Assembly (NCBI GenBank): GCA_020341735.1
Contig: CP070833.1
Location: 1,761,050-1,804,256, forward strand
Reading direction: 5' to 3'
Length of the DNA: 43,207 bases
Source of the DNA: Gammaproteobacteria bacterium
GTDB lineage: Bacteria; Pseudomonadota; Gammaproteobacteria; Steroidobacterales; XN24
In this document: positions 1-9,153 of the stretch, in pieces
Numbering within the stretch: the first letter of the stretch is position 1
How the letters are laid out: each line of letters begins with the position of its first letter
Program-made: the position numbers and the translations under genes
The notes under the pieces: generated by a model
Seen by the model: the letters and a program-made list of their open reading frames with translations, nothing else
Told to the model about the DNA's origin: nothing
The model's database searches: none

Positions 1-1032
1 GCGGTCCGGTTCACATTCGCGGCGCTCGCCACAACTGGCAGGGACATCAGGTTTGACCTAGGCCGGGTCGAGGGTTATCGAAACTTCTGTAACAAGTTGT
101 GGAATGCCTCCCGGTACGTGGTTATGAATACGACGGGCGAGGAGTGCGGACCCAATGGTGAGATGGAATTCAGCCTCGCCGATCGCTGGATCCGCTCAAG
201 GTTCGGCCGCACGATCGAGACGGTCATTGAATCATTCGCAAGCTATCGGCTGGATCTGGCCGCCCGAGCGATCTACGAATTTACCTGGAACGAGTTCTGC
301 GACTGGTACCTGGAACTGTCGAAACCGATCCTGCAATCCGAGGACAGTTCCGATGCAGAGCGTCTGGGCACACGTCGAACGCTCGTTGAGATACTCGAGG
401 CACTCCTGCGTCTGATCCATCCGGTCATGCCGTTCATATCCGAAGAAATCTGGAGAAAGCTCGCGCCGCTAGCGCATGTCGATGGGGTGTCCGTAAGCAC
501 GCAAGCATACCCGCGGACGGAAGCGTTCCCGCAGGACAAAGCCGCCGAAGACGAGCTGGCCTGGGTCCGGGACTTCATTCTCGGCGTCAGGCAGATCCGC
601 GGAGAAATGAAGATTCCACCGGGCAAGGCACTGCCGGTCCTGCTGCGTAGCGCCTCGAAACAGGACCGGGACCGACTGGAGCGACACGGTCGTTTCCTTA
701 CCCGGCTGGCCCGGTTGGGCGCCATTACCGTTCTGGAGTCAGATGTCGAACCGCCTCCCGCTGCCACGGCCTTGCTGGGCGAAGCCAGTATCATGGTGCC
801 GCTGGCAGGAGTTATAGATGTCAGCGCGGAGCTCGCTCGGCTTCGTAAAAAACGTGACAGACTCGGTGTCGACCTGAAGCGCTCAGAGTCTAAGCTGGCG
901 AACGACAAATTTGTTGCTAATGCTCCGGATGACGTGGTGAACCGCGAGAAGCAGCGGGTCGAAGAAGTCCGTGGCGCCATTGCCAAGATTGAACAGCAGC
1001 TGGCCACGATGGCCAGCCTGGAAGGGAGCTGA
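1..1032 (+). CDS. valS: Valyl-tRNA synthetase, C-terminal part (5' end outside window)
   Basis: This class I synthetase charges tRNA-Val with valine in the cytoplasm. The reading frame is open from base 1, so about 343 C-terminal codons are present and the Rossmann catalytic core with its HIGH motif lies upstream of the window. The first residues, with FALATTGRDI followed by FCNKLWNASR, are the segment that follows the KMSKS loop in ValS. Next comes the helical anticodon-binding domain, with HPVMPFISEEIW near codons 140-151. The end is a charged coiled coil, with ELARLRKKRDRL near codon 280, which is the tRNA-contacting arm typical of ValS. The stop lies 6 bases before the MoxR gene start. 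A TTG at 97 is an internal codon and not a start. Family assignment is firm. Confidence 0.96.
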   Translation, partial: AVRFTFAALATTGRDIRFDLGRVEGYRNFCNKLWNASRYVVMNTTGEECGPNGEMEFSLADRWIRSRFGRTIETVIESFASYRLDLAARAIYEFTWNEFCDWYLELSKPILQSEDSSDAERLGTRRTLVEILEALLRLIHPVMPFISEEIWRKLAPLAHVDGVSVSTQAYPRTEAFPQDKAAEDELAWVRDFILGVRQIRGEMKIPPGKALPVLLRSASKQDRDRLERHGRFLTRLARLGAITVLESDVEPPPAATALLGEASIMVPLAGVIDVSAELARLRKKRDRLGVDLKRSESKLANDKFVANAPDDVVNREKQRVEEVRGAIAKIEQQLATMASLEGS

Positions 1033-1038
1033 AACATC

Positions 1039-2004
1039 ATGCACCACGACGTTGCTCAAAGCCGACAGGACATCAAGCACGTCGCAGATGCTGCAAAACT
1101 GAACGAAGCCCTGGATTCGCTCAACCGCATTATTCTCGGGAAGGCGGTCCAGATTCGGCTTTGCGTGGCCTGCATGATGGCGGGCGGACATCTTCTGATC
1201 GAGGATATCCCGGGGGTTGGCAAGACCACGCTCGCTCACGCGCTGGCCAGGATTCTAGGCCTGAGCTACCAGCGGATTCAGTTCACCAGCGACCTGTTGC
1301 CTGCGGACATCACTGGCGTCTCGGTTTATGACCGGGAGCAGGCTGCATTCCGGTTTCACCCGGGGCCGATTTTCTCGAACCTCGTACTCGCCGACGAGGT
1401 AAACAGGGCGACACCGAAGACCCAGAGCGCGCTCCTGGAGGCCATGGAAGAAGGCCAGGTAACCGCTGACGGTGAGACGTTCGGCCTCCCCCAGCCATTT
1501 TTCGTAGTAGCCACCCAGAATCCGACCTATCAGATAGGCACGTTTCCGTTGCCGGAATCACAGCTGGATCGGTTCCTGATGAGGATACAGCTGGGTTATC
1601 CAGGGCCCGCGATGGAGCGAGAACTACTGAGGGGCGATGATCGTCGCGCTCTCTTGGCGCGGAGCCGGCCGGCTGCTTCACCGGAACTGATCCAGCAGAT
1701 GCAGAAAAAGGTCACAACCGTATTCGCGTCCGAAGCCCTGCTGGACTACCTTCAGTCCATTGTCCGTTACACCCGCCAACACACGGACTACGAGTCCGGA
1801 CTGTCGCCGCGGGCGGCGATTTCTCTGCTGCGCGCGTCTCAGGCATGGGCGCTGCTTCATCAACGGGAAGCCGTGCTGCCAGAAGATATACAAGCCGTAT
1901 TGCCTGCGGTTGTCGGACACCGGCTTCGACCCAGGCAAGAGGCGGCCGGAAGGGAACCGGATCAGATCGGCAGAGATCTTCTGGAGGCCGTGCCTATCCC
2001 CTGA
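1039..2004 (+). CDS. MoxR-family AAA+ ATPase
   Basis: This is a 321-residue cytoplasmic AAA+ ATPase of the MoxR group (AAA_3 domain), thought to act as a chaperone that matures or inserts partner proteins. Walker A is GVGKTT at residues 59-64 and Walker B is LVLADE with D119 and E120. The sensor segment reads VVATQNP and is followed by the C-terminal lid domain. An AAGGGAG ribosome-binding site at 1022-1028, inside the end of valS, fits the ATG at 1039. The stop overlaps the next start (TGATG), so translation is probably coupled to the DUF58 gene. MoxR, DUF58 and a transglutaminase membrane protein form a widespread conserved trio. The specific substrate here is unknown. Confidence 0.93.
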   Translation: MHHDVAQSRQDIKHVADAAKLNEALDSLNRIILGKAVQIRLCVACMMAGGHLLIEDIPGVGKTTLAHALARILGLSYQRIQFTSDLLPADITGVSVYDREQAAFRFHPGPIFSNLVLADEVNRATPKTQSALLEAMEEGQVTADGETFGLPQPFFVVATQNPTYQIGTFPLPESQLDRFLMRIQLGYPGPAMERELLRGDDRRALLARSRPAASPELIQQMQKKVTTVFASEALLDYLQSIVRYTRQHTDYESGLSPRAAISLLRASQAWALLHQREAVLPEDIQAVLPAVVGHRLRPRQEAAGREPDQIGRDLLEAVPIP

Positions 2005-3002
2005 TGCCTAGCCTCCGCCGCAAGCTCGATCGACCCGCACTCTGGATCCAGGGGCTTGCACGATCCTGGGCCAAGAAGCGACAGGGCATCGATCCCGATC
2101 CCGTGATACTCCACCGGCGCCGAACCTACATACTGCCCACCGGACTGGGCATCGGATTCGGCCTGGTCCTGTTTGCCATGATGCTGGCGTCAATGAACTA
2201 CAACAGCAGCATGGGCTTCGGCCTGACCTTCTTGCTTGCCGGACTCGGTCTCGTCGCCATGCACTGGTGTCACCAGAACCTGGCGGGACTGAGCGTCCGC
2301 GGTTTCCGGGTAAAGCCAGCTTTCGCCGGTCAGCCGCTGCAGCTCGAGCTTTACGCGGAGAACATTTCCTCTGGTGCACGCTATGAACTGGCCTTCTCTT
2401 GTGACAATCATGCCGCCGAGGCATTTGACCTGCGCGCTGGCGAGTCGGCGGCGGTCAGTATCGAGCTGCCTACGCACCGCCGTGGTCGTCGCCCGATCCC
2501 CGGGATCCGGTTGTCAACCCGATTCCCGTTCAGCCTTTTCACCTGCTGGACCTGGCTGCACCCCGAAATCGACGGCATCGTCTACCCGGCGCCGGCAGAC
2601 CGGGGCGAACCGCCGCCGCCGGACAGCACAGACGTTGGCGGCGCGCAGGACGACAGCCGGGGAGACGATGACTTCGCCGGATTGCGGGCTTTCAGACCGG
2701 GAGACTCTCCCAGGCACATCGCGTGGAAAACTGCTGCCCGTGGAGGGGAACTGCTCACGAAGCAGTTCGCGGGGACGGACGTGACCACCCACTGGCTGGA
2801 GTGGTCATCTCTCGATAGTCAGAATACGGAGGCGCGGCTGGCCAGGCTGTGCCGCTGGGTTATCGACGCTCACGCGGAAGGACATGCATTCGGCCTGAGG
2901 ATTCCCGGTACCGAATTCACTCCGGCCATCGGGCGCAGGCATCGGCACCAGTGTCTGACTGCGCTGGCTGACTTCCCGGAAGATGTGGAGCTTCATGGAT
3001 AA
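2004..3002 (+). CDS. DUF58 domain-containing membrane protein
   Basis: This predicted 332-residue protein has two closely spaced hydrophobic segments near residues 48-90, followed by a soluble region ending in a DUF58 domain. The DUF58 signature FRPGDSPRHIAWKTAARG is clear, around residues 230-247. DUF58 proteins resemble von Willebrand factor A folds and are encoded beside MoxR ATPases, which suggests they are clients or partners of MoxR. The frame is open upstream to 1845. I chose the ATG at 2004 because it overlaps the MoxR stop as TGATG and because earlier in-frame codons lie inside moxR. The 3' end overlaps the start of the transglutaminase gene. Function beyond the module is not known from sequence. 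Confidence 0.9.
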   Translation: MPSLRRKLDRPALWIQGLARSWAKKRQGIDPDPVILHRRRTYILPTGLGIGFGLVLFAMMLASMNYNSSMGFGLTFLLAGLGLVAMHWCHQNLAGLSVRGFRVKPAFAGQPLQLELYAENISSGARYELAFSCDNHAAEAFDLRAGESAAVSIELPTHRRGRRPIPGIRLSTRFPFSLFTCWTWLHPEIDGIVYPAPADRGEPPPPDSTDVGGAQDDSRGDDDFAGLRAFRPGDSPRHIAWKTAARGGELLTKQFAGTDVTTHWLEWSSLDSQNTEARLARLCRWVIDAHAEGHAFGLRIPGTEFTPAIGRRHRHQCLTALADFPEDVELHG

Positions 3003-4953
3003 CGGCAGCGCACAGCTGGAACGCCTCGGGTGGAGTGCGGCGGCCATCGTTGTAAGCGTCGGACCTCACCTCCCCCGGATGCCCGCATGGGTCAGTCTGT
3101 TGACGCTCGGGTGCGTCGCTTGGCGCCTCGCGGCCGCATTCCGTGGCTGGCCAACAGCCTGGCGCTGGTTGCGGATGATCCTGGCCGGGATGGTGTTCGT
3201 CGGCGTCTATATGACCTACGGAACGATCAACGGAATCGAGGCCGGGAGTGCACTGCTTATCGTGATGATGGACATGAAGATGCTGGAAACTGCCCGGCGG
3301 CGGGATTTCCAGGTGCTGATGTTCATATGCTACTTCCTGGTCATGGCTCAGATGCTGTTCGAACCGGCCATGTGGACGTTGGCCTACATGATTGTGTCCG
3401 TGTTTGTAACGACGGTGGCCTTGTTGCAGGTGGTCCGCGAAGCTCCCCCGCTGCCGCCGCGAGAAGCCGGCAGGCTGGTGTCCAGGATGCTTGTCTATGC
3501 GACACCGCTCATGCTCGCCCTTTTTCTTCTGTTCCCGAGAATACCGGGCCCGTTCTGGGCCATGCCTGCGAGATCGGGGTCTGCGAGCACTGGGCTCGAC
3601 GACCAGATGTCCCCCGGCAGTATCAATGCCCTCAGCCTGTCCGACGATGTGGCTTTCCGGGTGACTTTCGACGGCGAGGCTCCGCCAGCCCGGCTGCGTT
3701 ACTGGCGGGGTCCGGTTTTTCATCAATTCGATGGCGCATCATGGCGGGAGGCCAGCCGGATGCCGATGTGGCGTTCCCGGGTCACGCCCCAGGGCACGCC
3801 GATCAGATATCGCATCACGCTGGAACCCCATGACCGGCCCTGGTTGCTGGCTCTCGACTATCCGGAGAGCTGGTCGGGCGTGAGAGGTTATCTTACGTTT
3901 GACTACAAGCTCGTGGCTCGTCGTCCGGTAGAGCAATTGAGTTCTTATGAAGTTATCTCTTATCCGGGTGCCATCGTCGATCCCGATATCAGCGAATGGG
4001 TCAGATCATGGAGCCTGCAGCTTCCAGAGGGCCGCAACCCGCGCACCGCCGCGTTGGCGCGGCGCTTCCGCAGCCAATACGCCTCTGACAGAGAGCTGGT
4101 ATCCGCAGTCCTGAATCGTTTCAGCAAAGAAGAGTTCGTCTACACGCTGCGTCCGCCGTCATTAATTGGCGCACACCCGGTAGATGAATTCATGTTCGAT
4201 ACGCGACGTGGCTTCTGTGAACACTACGCATCGTCGTTCGCCGTCCTGATGCGCGCCGTCGGCATCCCGGCCCGCGTTGTCACCGGCTACCAGGGTGGCC
4301 AGTTCAACCCCATCAATGGTCAGCTGACCGTCCGTCAATCGGATGCCCATGCGTGGGCGGAGATCTGGCTGCCCGGCGAAGGATGGGTGCGGCTCGATCC
4401 CACCGCCGCTGTGGCCCCGGAGAGAATCGAGCGCGGCCTGCTGGACGCCGTGTCTACGGCGGACGCCGCCCCGGGTCTGGTCTTCAGGAGGATCCCGATT
4501 CTGCAGAGACTGAGCGAAAGCTGGGATGCCATCGACAGCGCATGGAACGAATGGGTGCTGGGTTATGGCCCGGACCAGCAGATCGCGTTACTGCGTAACT
4601 TCGGTGTCGGCAATCCGGACTGGCGGTGGCTTGTGGCCGCCATGGCCGGCACGCTCGCCGCCCTCCTTGCTGGCCTGGCCGCATGGCTGGCCTGGCGCTA
4701 CCGGCCACCGCGGCTGGATGAGGTACAGCGCCTCTATCAAAGCTTCCTGGATCGTCTTCAGAACAGCGGCCTGCACCGGGAGCCGTGGGAAGGTCCCGTC
4801 GACTTCTGCCATCGGGCGGTCAAACAAAAACCAGCACACGAAGGCGCCATCCGTCGCATCACGACGAGCTACGTGCTTCTGCGTTATGGGCCGAGACGCT
4901 CCCAGGCGGAACTCGATCGTATGCGTAAGTTGCTCGGATCGTTCCGGCCCTAG
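2995..4953 (+). CDS. tgpA: TgpA-type membrane transglutaminase (DUF3488/DUF4129)
   Basis: This inner-membrane protein of about 652 residues resembles Pseudomonas TgpA. It has an N-terminal multi-span DUF3488 region over roughly the first 190 residues, a periplasmic transglutaminase-like domain, one C-terminal membrane helix near residues 545-570 and a short cytoplasmic DUF4129 tail. The papain-like triad is visible as C408 in GFCEHYA, H452 in DAHAWAEIW and D468 in LDPTAAV. TgpA is linked to cell-envelope or peptidoglycan maintenance, but its substrate is unsettled. Two starts are possible, ATG at 2983 or at 2995. I prefer 2995 because GGAG at 2987-2990 precedes it. The last codon shares a CTAG with the stop of the convergent MFS gene. 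Confidence 0.92.
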   Translation: MDNGSAQLERLGWSAAAIVVSVGPHLPRMPAWVSLLTLGCVAWRLAAAFRGWPTAWRWLRMILAGMVFVGVYMTYGTINGIEAGSALLIVMMDMKMLETARRRDFQVLMFICYFLVMAQMLFEPAMWTLAYMIVSVFVTTVALLQVVREAPPLPPREAGRLVSRMLVYATPLMLALFLLFPRIPGPFWAMPARSGSASTGLDDQMSPGSINALSLSDDVAFRVTFDGEAPPARLRYWRGPVFHQFDGASWREASRMPMWRSRVTPQGTPIRYRITLEPHDRPWLLALDYPESWSGVRGYLTFDYKLVARRPVEQLSSYEVISYPGAIVDPDISEWVRSWSLQLPEGRNPRTAALARRFRSQYASDRELVSAVLNRFSKEEFVYTLRPPSLIGAHPVDEFMFDTRRGFCEHYASSFAVLMRAVGIPARVVTGYQGGQFNPINGQLTVRQSDAHAWAEIWLPGEGWVRLDPTAAVAPERIERGLLDAVSTADAAPGLVFRRIPILQRLSESWDAIDSAWNEWVLGYGPDQQIALLRNFGVGNPDWRWLVAAMAGTLAALLAGLAAWLAWRYRPPRLDEVQRLYQSFLDRLQNSGLHREPWEGPVDFCHRAVKQKPAHEGAIRRITTSYVLLRYGPRRSQAELDRMRKLLGSFRP

Positions 4954-6257
4954 GCCACATCCGGGGTGTCGTCATCCATTTCCTTGGCTGCGCGAATCCC
5001 TGCATCTACGTCAACCCGCCAGAGTAAGAACCCGCCCGCGAAAAACAGTATGCTCAGGGCCATGATGCTGTCGCGTTCATCAGCGCCGCTAATTACGATA
5101 GGCACCATGGCCATCAGCAGTGGACCGAGGATGGCGGCAAACTTGCCCACCATGTTGAAAAATCCGAAGAACTCAGCAGTCTTGGAGACCGGGATAAGCC
5201 GCGCATACAAAGACCGACTGAGGCTCTGGACTCCGCCTTGCACCAACCCGATCGCGATTGCCAGTACGTAGAAGTCACCGCTGTCCTCGAGCCAGCGCCA
5301 AGCGTATATCAGCGCGATGACATAGACGGACAGCCCGATGAGGATGGCGGGGCGTGGACCGATACGTTTGCCCAGCCAGCCGAAAAAGAGGGCTGCGGGG
5401 AATGCGACGAACTGGGTGACCAGCAACGCGACCATCAAACCCTGCGCCGGCAGATTGAGTATGCGGTCGCCGAAAAACACTGCTGTTTTGATGACTGTAT
5501 TGACAGCATCTATGTACAGCCAGTAGCCGAGCAGGAATCCTACCAGAACCTTTAGCTGACGGATCTCCCGAAAGGTCCCCGCCAACTGGGCGAGACCCTC
5601 ACGAACCGCCTGCAATCTCGTCGCCTTGTGGGCAGTTGGCGTTTCCTTCACGCCCATCAGCAGCGGTATCGTGAATGCCGCCCACCACACGGCGACAGTG
5701 AGGAACGACAGCTTGACAGCCGCTCCCGCACTTTCGATACCGAACAGCTCCGGCTTGCCAACCATCATCACGTTGACCGCAAACAGCAGGCCACCGCCGA
5801 CATAGCCCATGGCGTAGCCATAGGCGGACACAAGATCGAATTCTTCTTCAGCTGACACGTCTACGAGCATCGAATCGTAGAACACGTTAGCTCCCGAGAA
5901 ACCAACGGTTCCCAGGGCATAGAAGATCAGGCCAAGCTCCCACTGGCCTGCGTTGACCCATGCCATAGCCGCCGTCATGACTACCCCAAGCATCGCGAAG
6001 GTAGCCAAGAACTTCTTGCGACTCCCGCCGCGGTCCGCAATGGCGCCGAGAACAGGAGCGGATATGGCGACCAGGATGCTGGATCCGGCCAGCGTCATGT
6101 TGAACCAGAACTGCGAGTCACTGGCGCTCAGGTCTTCACTGAGGAAGCTATAGAAGGCAGGGAAAAATCCTGCCATCACCGTGGTGGCAAACGCTGAGTT
6201 GGCCCAGTCGTAAAGCGCCCATGCCAGAACCGGCCGGCGCAACAGGATATTCTTCAT
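4950..6257 (-). CDS. MFS transporter, UMF1/Atg22-like family
   Basis: This 435-residue protein has about twelve hydrophobic segments. It begins with WALYDWANSAFATTVMAGFFPAFY, the usual opening of UMF1 (vacuole effluxer Atg22-like) major facilitator proteins. A loop with DRGGSRKK near residue 75 matches MFS motif A between helices 2 and 3. Members of this family are annotated as permeases and the substrate is usually unknown; bacterial copies are often guessed to export amino acids. It lies downstream of prfC on the same strand with an 81-base gap. It converges on tgpA, with the two stop codons sharing one CTAG. I cannot assign a substrate. Confidence 0.88.
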   Translation of the reverse strand: MKNILLRRPVLAWALYDWANSAFATTVMAGFFPAFYSFLSEDLSASDSQFWFNMTLAGSSILVAISAPVLGAIADRGGSRKKFLATFAMLGVVMTAAMAWVNAGQWELGLIFYALGTVGFSGANVFYDSMLVDVSAEEEFDLVSAYGYAMGYVGGGLLFAVNVMMVGKPELFGIESAGAAVKLSFLTVAVWWAAFTIPLLMGVKETPTAHKATRLQAVREGLAQLAGTFREIRQLKVLVGFLLGYWLYIDAVNTVIKTAVFFGDRILNLPAQGLMVALLVTQFVAFPAALFFGWLGKRIGPRPAILIGLSVYVIALIYAWRWLEDSGDFYVLAIAIGLVQGGVQSLSRSLYARLIPVSKTAEFFGFFNMVGKFAAILGPLLMAMVPIVISGADERDSIMALSILFFAGGFLLWRVDVDAGIRAAKEMDDDTPDVA

Positions 6258-6338
6258 ACAGTATCTCGACGGAAATAGGTCTGAGTCACCTCGGTGGCCC
6301 GCAATACTATACCGGCGTCTCAGGATACCTGCGAAACC

Positions 6339-7928
6339 TTATACGATGATCTGCTCCCTTGTTGGACGAAAGCGAATCTCGGGCCAACGCTCCCGCGTCA
6401 GGTCCAGATTGACTCGAGTCGGTGCGATGTAGACCAGGCATTCGCCATGGTCTATTGCCAGGTTGTCCTCTGCTTTGCGTTCGAAATCCCTGAGCCGGCC
6501 GGCATCGTCAGACTGGATCCAGCGTGCGGTCGCCACTTGCACAGGCTCAAACTTGCACTCGACGCCGTATTCGCTGCGCAGCCGGAATGCGACGACGTCG
6601 AATTGAAGAGGGCCGACGGCCCCAAGAATCAGATCGTTATTCCTTAATGGGCGAAACAATTGAGTCGCCCCCTCCTCGCAAAGCTGATCAAGCCCCTTTT
6701 GAAGGGCCTTCATTTTTAGAGGATCACGTAGTATCGCGCGACGGAAAAGTTCCGGCGCAAAATTAGGAATCCCTGTGAAATGGAGCTTTTCGCCCTCGGT
6801 GAAGGTGTCTCCAATATTGATAGTTCCGTGATTGTGCAGTCCCAGTATGTCGCCGGCGCAGGCATCGTCTGCATGCTGACGATCGGAAGCAAGAAAAGTG
6901 AGCGCGTCCGCCACTCGCATTTCTTTACCGCTGCGAACATGTTTTAGCCTCATGCCCGGGGTGTAGCGGCCCGAGCAGACCCGCAGGAACGCGATCCGGT
7001 CGCGATGCGCGGGATCCATGTTTGCCTGAATTTTGAATACGAAACCGGTAAACGTCGACTCTGCCGGGTCCACCTGACGCTCGTGCGCGGTGCGTGGCAA
7101 AGGCGGCGGAGCCCATTCCGCGAATCCGGTCAACAATTCCCTGACACCGAAGGCGTTGATCGCCGACCCGAAGAATACGGGCGTGAGCTTTCCCTGCATG
7201 TATGCCGAATGATCCCACTCGTGACTCGCACCAAGGACGAGTTCGACCTCTTCACGGTATTCTTCGGCTCTGTCGCCCAGAAGCCGGGTGGCTTCCGGAC
7301 TTGCAAGTCCATCGATGGTCTCGGTCTTGCCGAGCGCACCATGCTCCCCCGAGCGGTATATGTAGATCCGGTCTTCCAGCAGATGATAGATACCCCTGAG
7401 GTCGCGCCCCATCCCGATTGGCCAGGTGACCGGGGAGCAGCGGATTTTCAAAACCGCCTCGATTTCATCGAGCAATTCCAGCGGCTCCCGACCATCGCGA
7501 TCGAGTTTGTTGATGAATGTCACTATCGGCGTATCGCGCATGCGGCACACATCCATCAATTTGATAGTGCGTTCTTCTACGCCTTTTGCGCAGTCTATGA
7601 CCATCAGGGCCGAGTCGACGGCCGTGAGAGTGCGATAGGTATCCTCTGAGAAATCTCCGTGCCCCGGGGTATCGAGAAGATTGATGACCCGATCCTCGAA
7701 CGGAAACTGCATCACGGAAGAGGTCACGGATATGCCTCGCTCCTGCTCCATTGCCATCCAGTCCGAAGTCGCGTGCCGCCTCGCCTTGCGCCCCTTGACT
7801 GCGCCGGCAAGCTTGATGGCGCCACCGAATAGCAACAACTTCTCGGTGAGCGTCGTCTTACCGGCGTCCGGATGAGAAATGATGGCGAAAGTACGCCGAC
7901 TGAGGATTCCGTCGTTCAGGGGATTCAT
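6339..7928 (-). CDS. prfC: Peptide chain release factor 3 (RF3)
   Basis: RF3 is a translational GTPase that removes RF1 and RF2 from the ribosome after peptide release. The 529-residue length is typical. The GTPase motifs are SHPDAGKTT at residues 18-26 (G1), ERGISVTSS (switch I), [12 protein letters not shown] (G3) and FINKLDR (G4). The N-terminal [19 protein letters not shown] and the insert [16 protein letters not shown] distinguish RF3 from EF-G. The start ATG at 7928 gives the family's usual N-terminus, although no strong Shine-Dalgarno sequence is evident. It sits between rimI and the MFS gene on the same strand. Confidence 0.97.
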   Translation of the reverse strand: MNPLNDGILSRRTFAIISHPDAGKTTLTEKLLLFGGAIKLAGAVKGRKARRHATSDWMAMEQERGISVTSSVMQFPFEDRVINLLDTPGHGDFSEDTYRTLTAVDSALMVIDCAKGVEERTIKLMDVCRMRDTPIVTFINKLDRDGREPLELLDEIEAVLKIRCSPVTWPIGMGRDLRGIYHLLEDRIYIYRSGEHGALGKTETIDGLASPEATRLLGDRAEEYREEVELVLGASHEWDHSAYMQGKLTPVFFGSAINAFGVRELLTGFAEWAPPPLPRTAHERQVDPAESTFTGFVFKIQANMDPAHRDRIAFLRVCSGRYTPGMRLKHVRSGKEMRVADALTFLASDRQHADDACAGDILGLHNHGTINIGDTFTEGEKLHFTGIPNFAPELFRRAILRDPLKMKALQKGLDQLCEEGATQLFRPLRNNDLILGAVGPLQFDVVAFRLRSEYGVECKFEPVQVATARWIQSDDAGRLRDFERKAEDNLAIDHGECLVYIAPTRVNLDLTRERWPEIRFRPTREQIIV

Positions 7929-7996
7929 TGCTTGGCTTGAGGCTGAAAAAGCGGCGTATTGTATCGCAATGCGTGACCGGGACAGAGGCTGCTGCT

Positions 7997-8464
7997 TCAG
8001 AGCGGCCTACCGAGGACCACCGCGTCCTCCCGCCCGCCGGAGGACCGGTAATATCGGGGACGCCTGCCGATCTCTTTGAACCCGGTCGATTGGTAGAGCG
8101 CTATCCCCACTTCATTCGATGGCCGCACCTCGAGGAATATCTGACGGGCGCCCGCCGTCCGAGCCACGTCAATCATGGCCGCCAGCATCTCGCGTCCAAG
8201 CCCGCACCCCTGCCTATCCGGATGCACACAAAGGTTCAACAGATGCGCCTCACCCGCACCGATGGAGACAATGGCGTATCCGTCGAGCACGCCTCCGTCA
8301 CCCTCCAGCACGACACAGCGATAACCAACCCGCAGGCAATCCCTGAAGATGCCTTCCGACCAGGGAAACTCGTAGGAATCGCGCTCTATCCGGGCGACCT
8401 CCGGCACATCGGCCGCTCGCATGGGCCGCAGCCTCGGTTGCCGGAATTGCGGCTGCGCACTCAC
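7997..8464 (-). CDS. rimI: Ribosomal-protein-alanine N-acetyltransferase (GNAT)
   Basis: This is a GNAT-fold acetyltransferase of the RimI type, which acetylates the N-terminal alanine of ribosomal protein S18 and may act on other proteins. The acetyl-CoA pyrophosphate loop reads RQGCGLG, preceded by the beta strand LLNLCVHPD. The C-terminal part has [19 protein letters not shown] and a tyrosine pair in [11 protein letters not shown]. The frame stays open to 8512, but I chose the GTG at 8464 because it overlaps the TGA of the upstream glycosylase gene as GTGA. That start gives about 155 residues, close to the usual size, while earlier starts add a poorly conserved tail inside that gene. A less likely alternative is the ATG at 8422. 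Confidence 0.88.
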   Translation of the reverse strand: MSAQPQFRQPRLRPMRAADVPEVARIERDSYEFPWSEGIFRDCLRVGYRCVVLEGDGGVLDGYAIVSIGAGEAHLLNLCVHPDRQGCGLGREMLAAMIDVARTAGARQIFLEVRPSNEVGIALYQSTGFKEIGRRPRYYRSSGGREDAVVLGRPL

Positions 8465-9138
8465 CCGCAGCTGCTGGCAACGACCTGAGCGGCCAACAAC
8501 AGGTCCCGCCACGACTTTGCCTTCTCCCCGGGCCGGCGCAACAGATAGGCCGGATGATAGGTCACGATGACTGGCACCTCGTCAGCGCCGTAATGATGAA
8601 TCTGACCCCTCATTCGCCCTAGCGGGGCATTCGTCCCGAGCAGCCTCTGGGCCGCCACCCTTCCCACTGCGAGGATGACGCGAGGCGCGACTAGGGCGAT
8701 CTGCCTCTCGAGGTAGGGTGCACACTGTTCAATTTCTTCCGGGTGCGGGTCCCGATTGTTCGGCGGGCGGCACTTCAGAACATTGGCGATAAAGACACTA
8801 CGGCGCGACAGACCCAAGCCGTCCAGCATCGCGTCCAGCAGCTGTCCGGCACGGCCTACGAACGGCTCGCCGACGCGGTCCTCTTCCGCCCCGGGCGCTT
8901 CGCCGACAATCATCCAGTCAGCTGCTGAATTGCCGACCCCGAACACTGCCTGCGTTCGCCCTTGGTGGAGTTCGCACAGATCGCATTCCAATACCCTGCA
9001 GCGCAAGGATTCCCAGTCGAGATCCGGGAGGCTGCCCCCATCCGCGGAGATTTGCGCATGCGACTCTGCCGCCGCCTGCCGGGGCACCCACCGCGTGATG
9101 CCCATCGCTTCGAGGTAATGATCGCGTCTGTGATCCAT
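8461..9138 (-). CDS. Uracil-DNA glycosylase, family 4 (Fe-S)
   Basis: This 225-residue base-excision repair enzyme removes uracil from DNA. It belongs to the iron-sulfur family 4, not to the Ung family. Motif A is GEAPGAEED at residues 79-87 and motif B is HPAYLLRRP near residue 195. Four cysteines are placed to hold a [4Fe-4S] cluster: C52 and C55 as CDLC, C123 in NVLKC and C139 in EEIEQC. The N-terminal 40 residues are variable, as is common for proteobacterial members that resemble a DNA polymerase-related phage domain. It starts 15 bases after pssA ends, and rimI begins inside its stop codon, so it lies in a tight minus-strand run. Confidence 0.93.
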   Translation of the reverse strand: MDHRRDHYLEAMGITRWVPRQAAAESHAQISADGGSLPDLDWESLRCRVLECDLCELHQGRTQAVFGVGNSAADWMIVGEAPGAEEDRVGEPFVGRAGQLLDAMLDGLGLSRRSVFIANVLKCRPPNNRDPHPEEIEQCAPYLERQIALVAPRVILAVGRVAAQRLLGTNAPLGRMRGQIHHYGADEVPVIVTYHPAYLLRRPGEKAKSWRDLLLAAQVVASSCG

Positions 9139-9153
9139 CGACGATGATGCGGT

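Noticed and set aside
273-1040. Long minus-strand ORF (255 codons) opposite valS
   Set aside because: It is serine/arginine-rich low-complexity sequence lying antisense to clear ValS coding sequence, a typical high-GC shadow ORF.
2917-3726. Long minus-strand ORF (269 codons) opposite DUF58 and tgpA
   Set aside because: It is rich in His, Pro, Gln and Arg with no family resemblance and is fully antisense to two confident genes.
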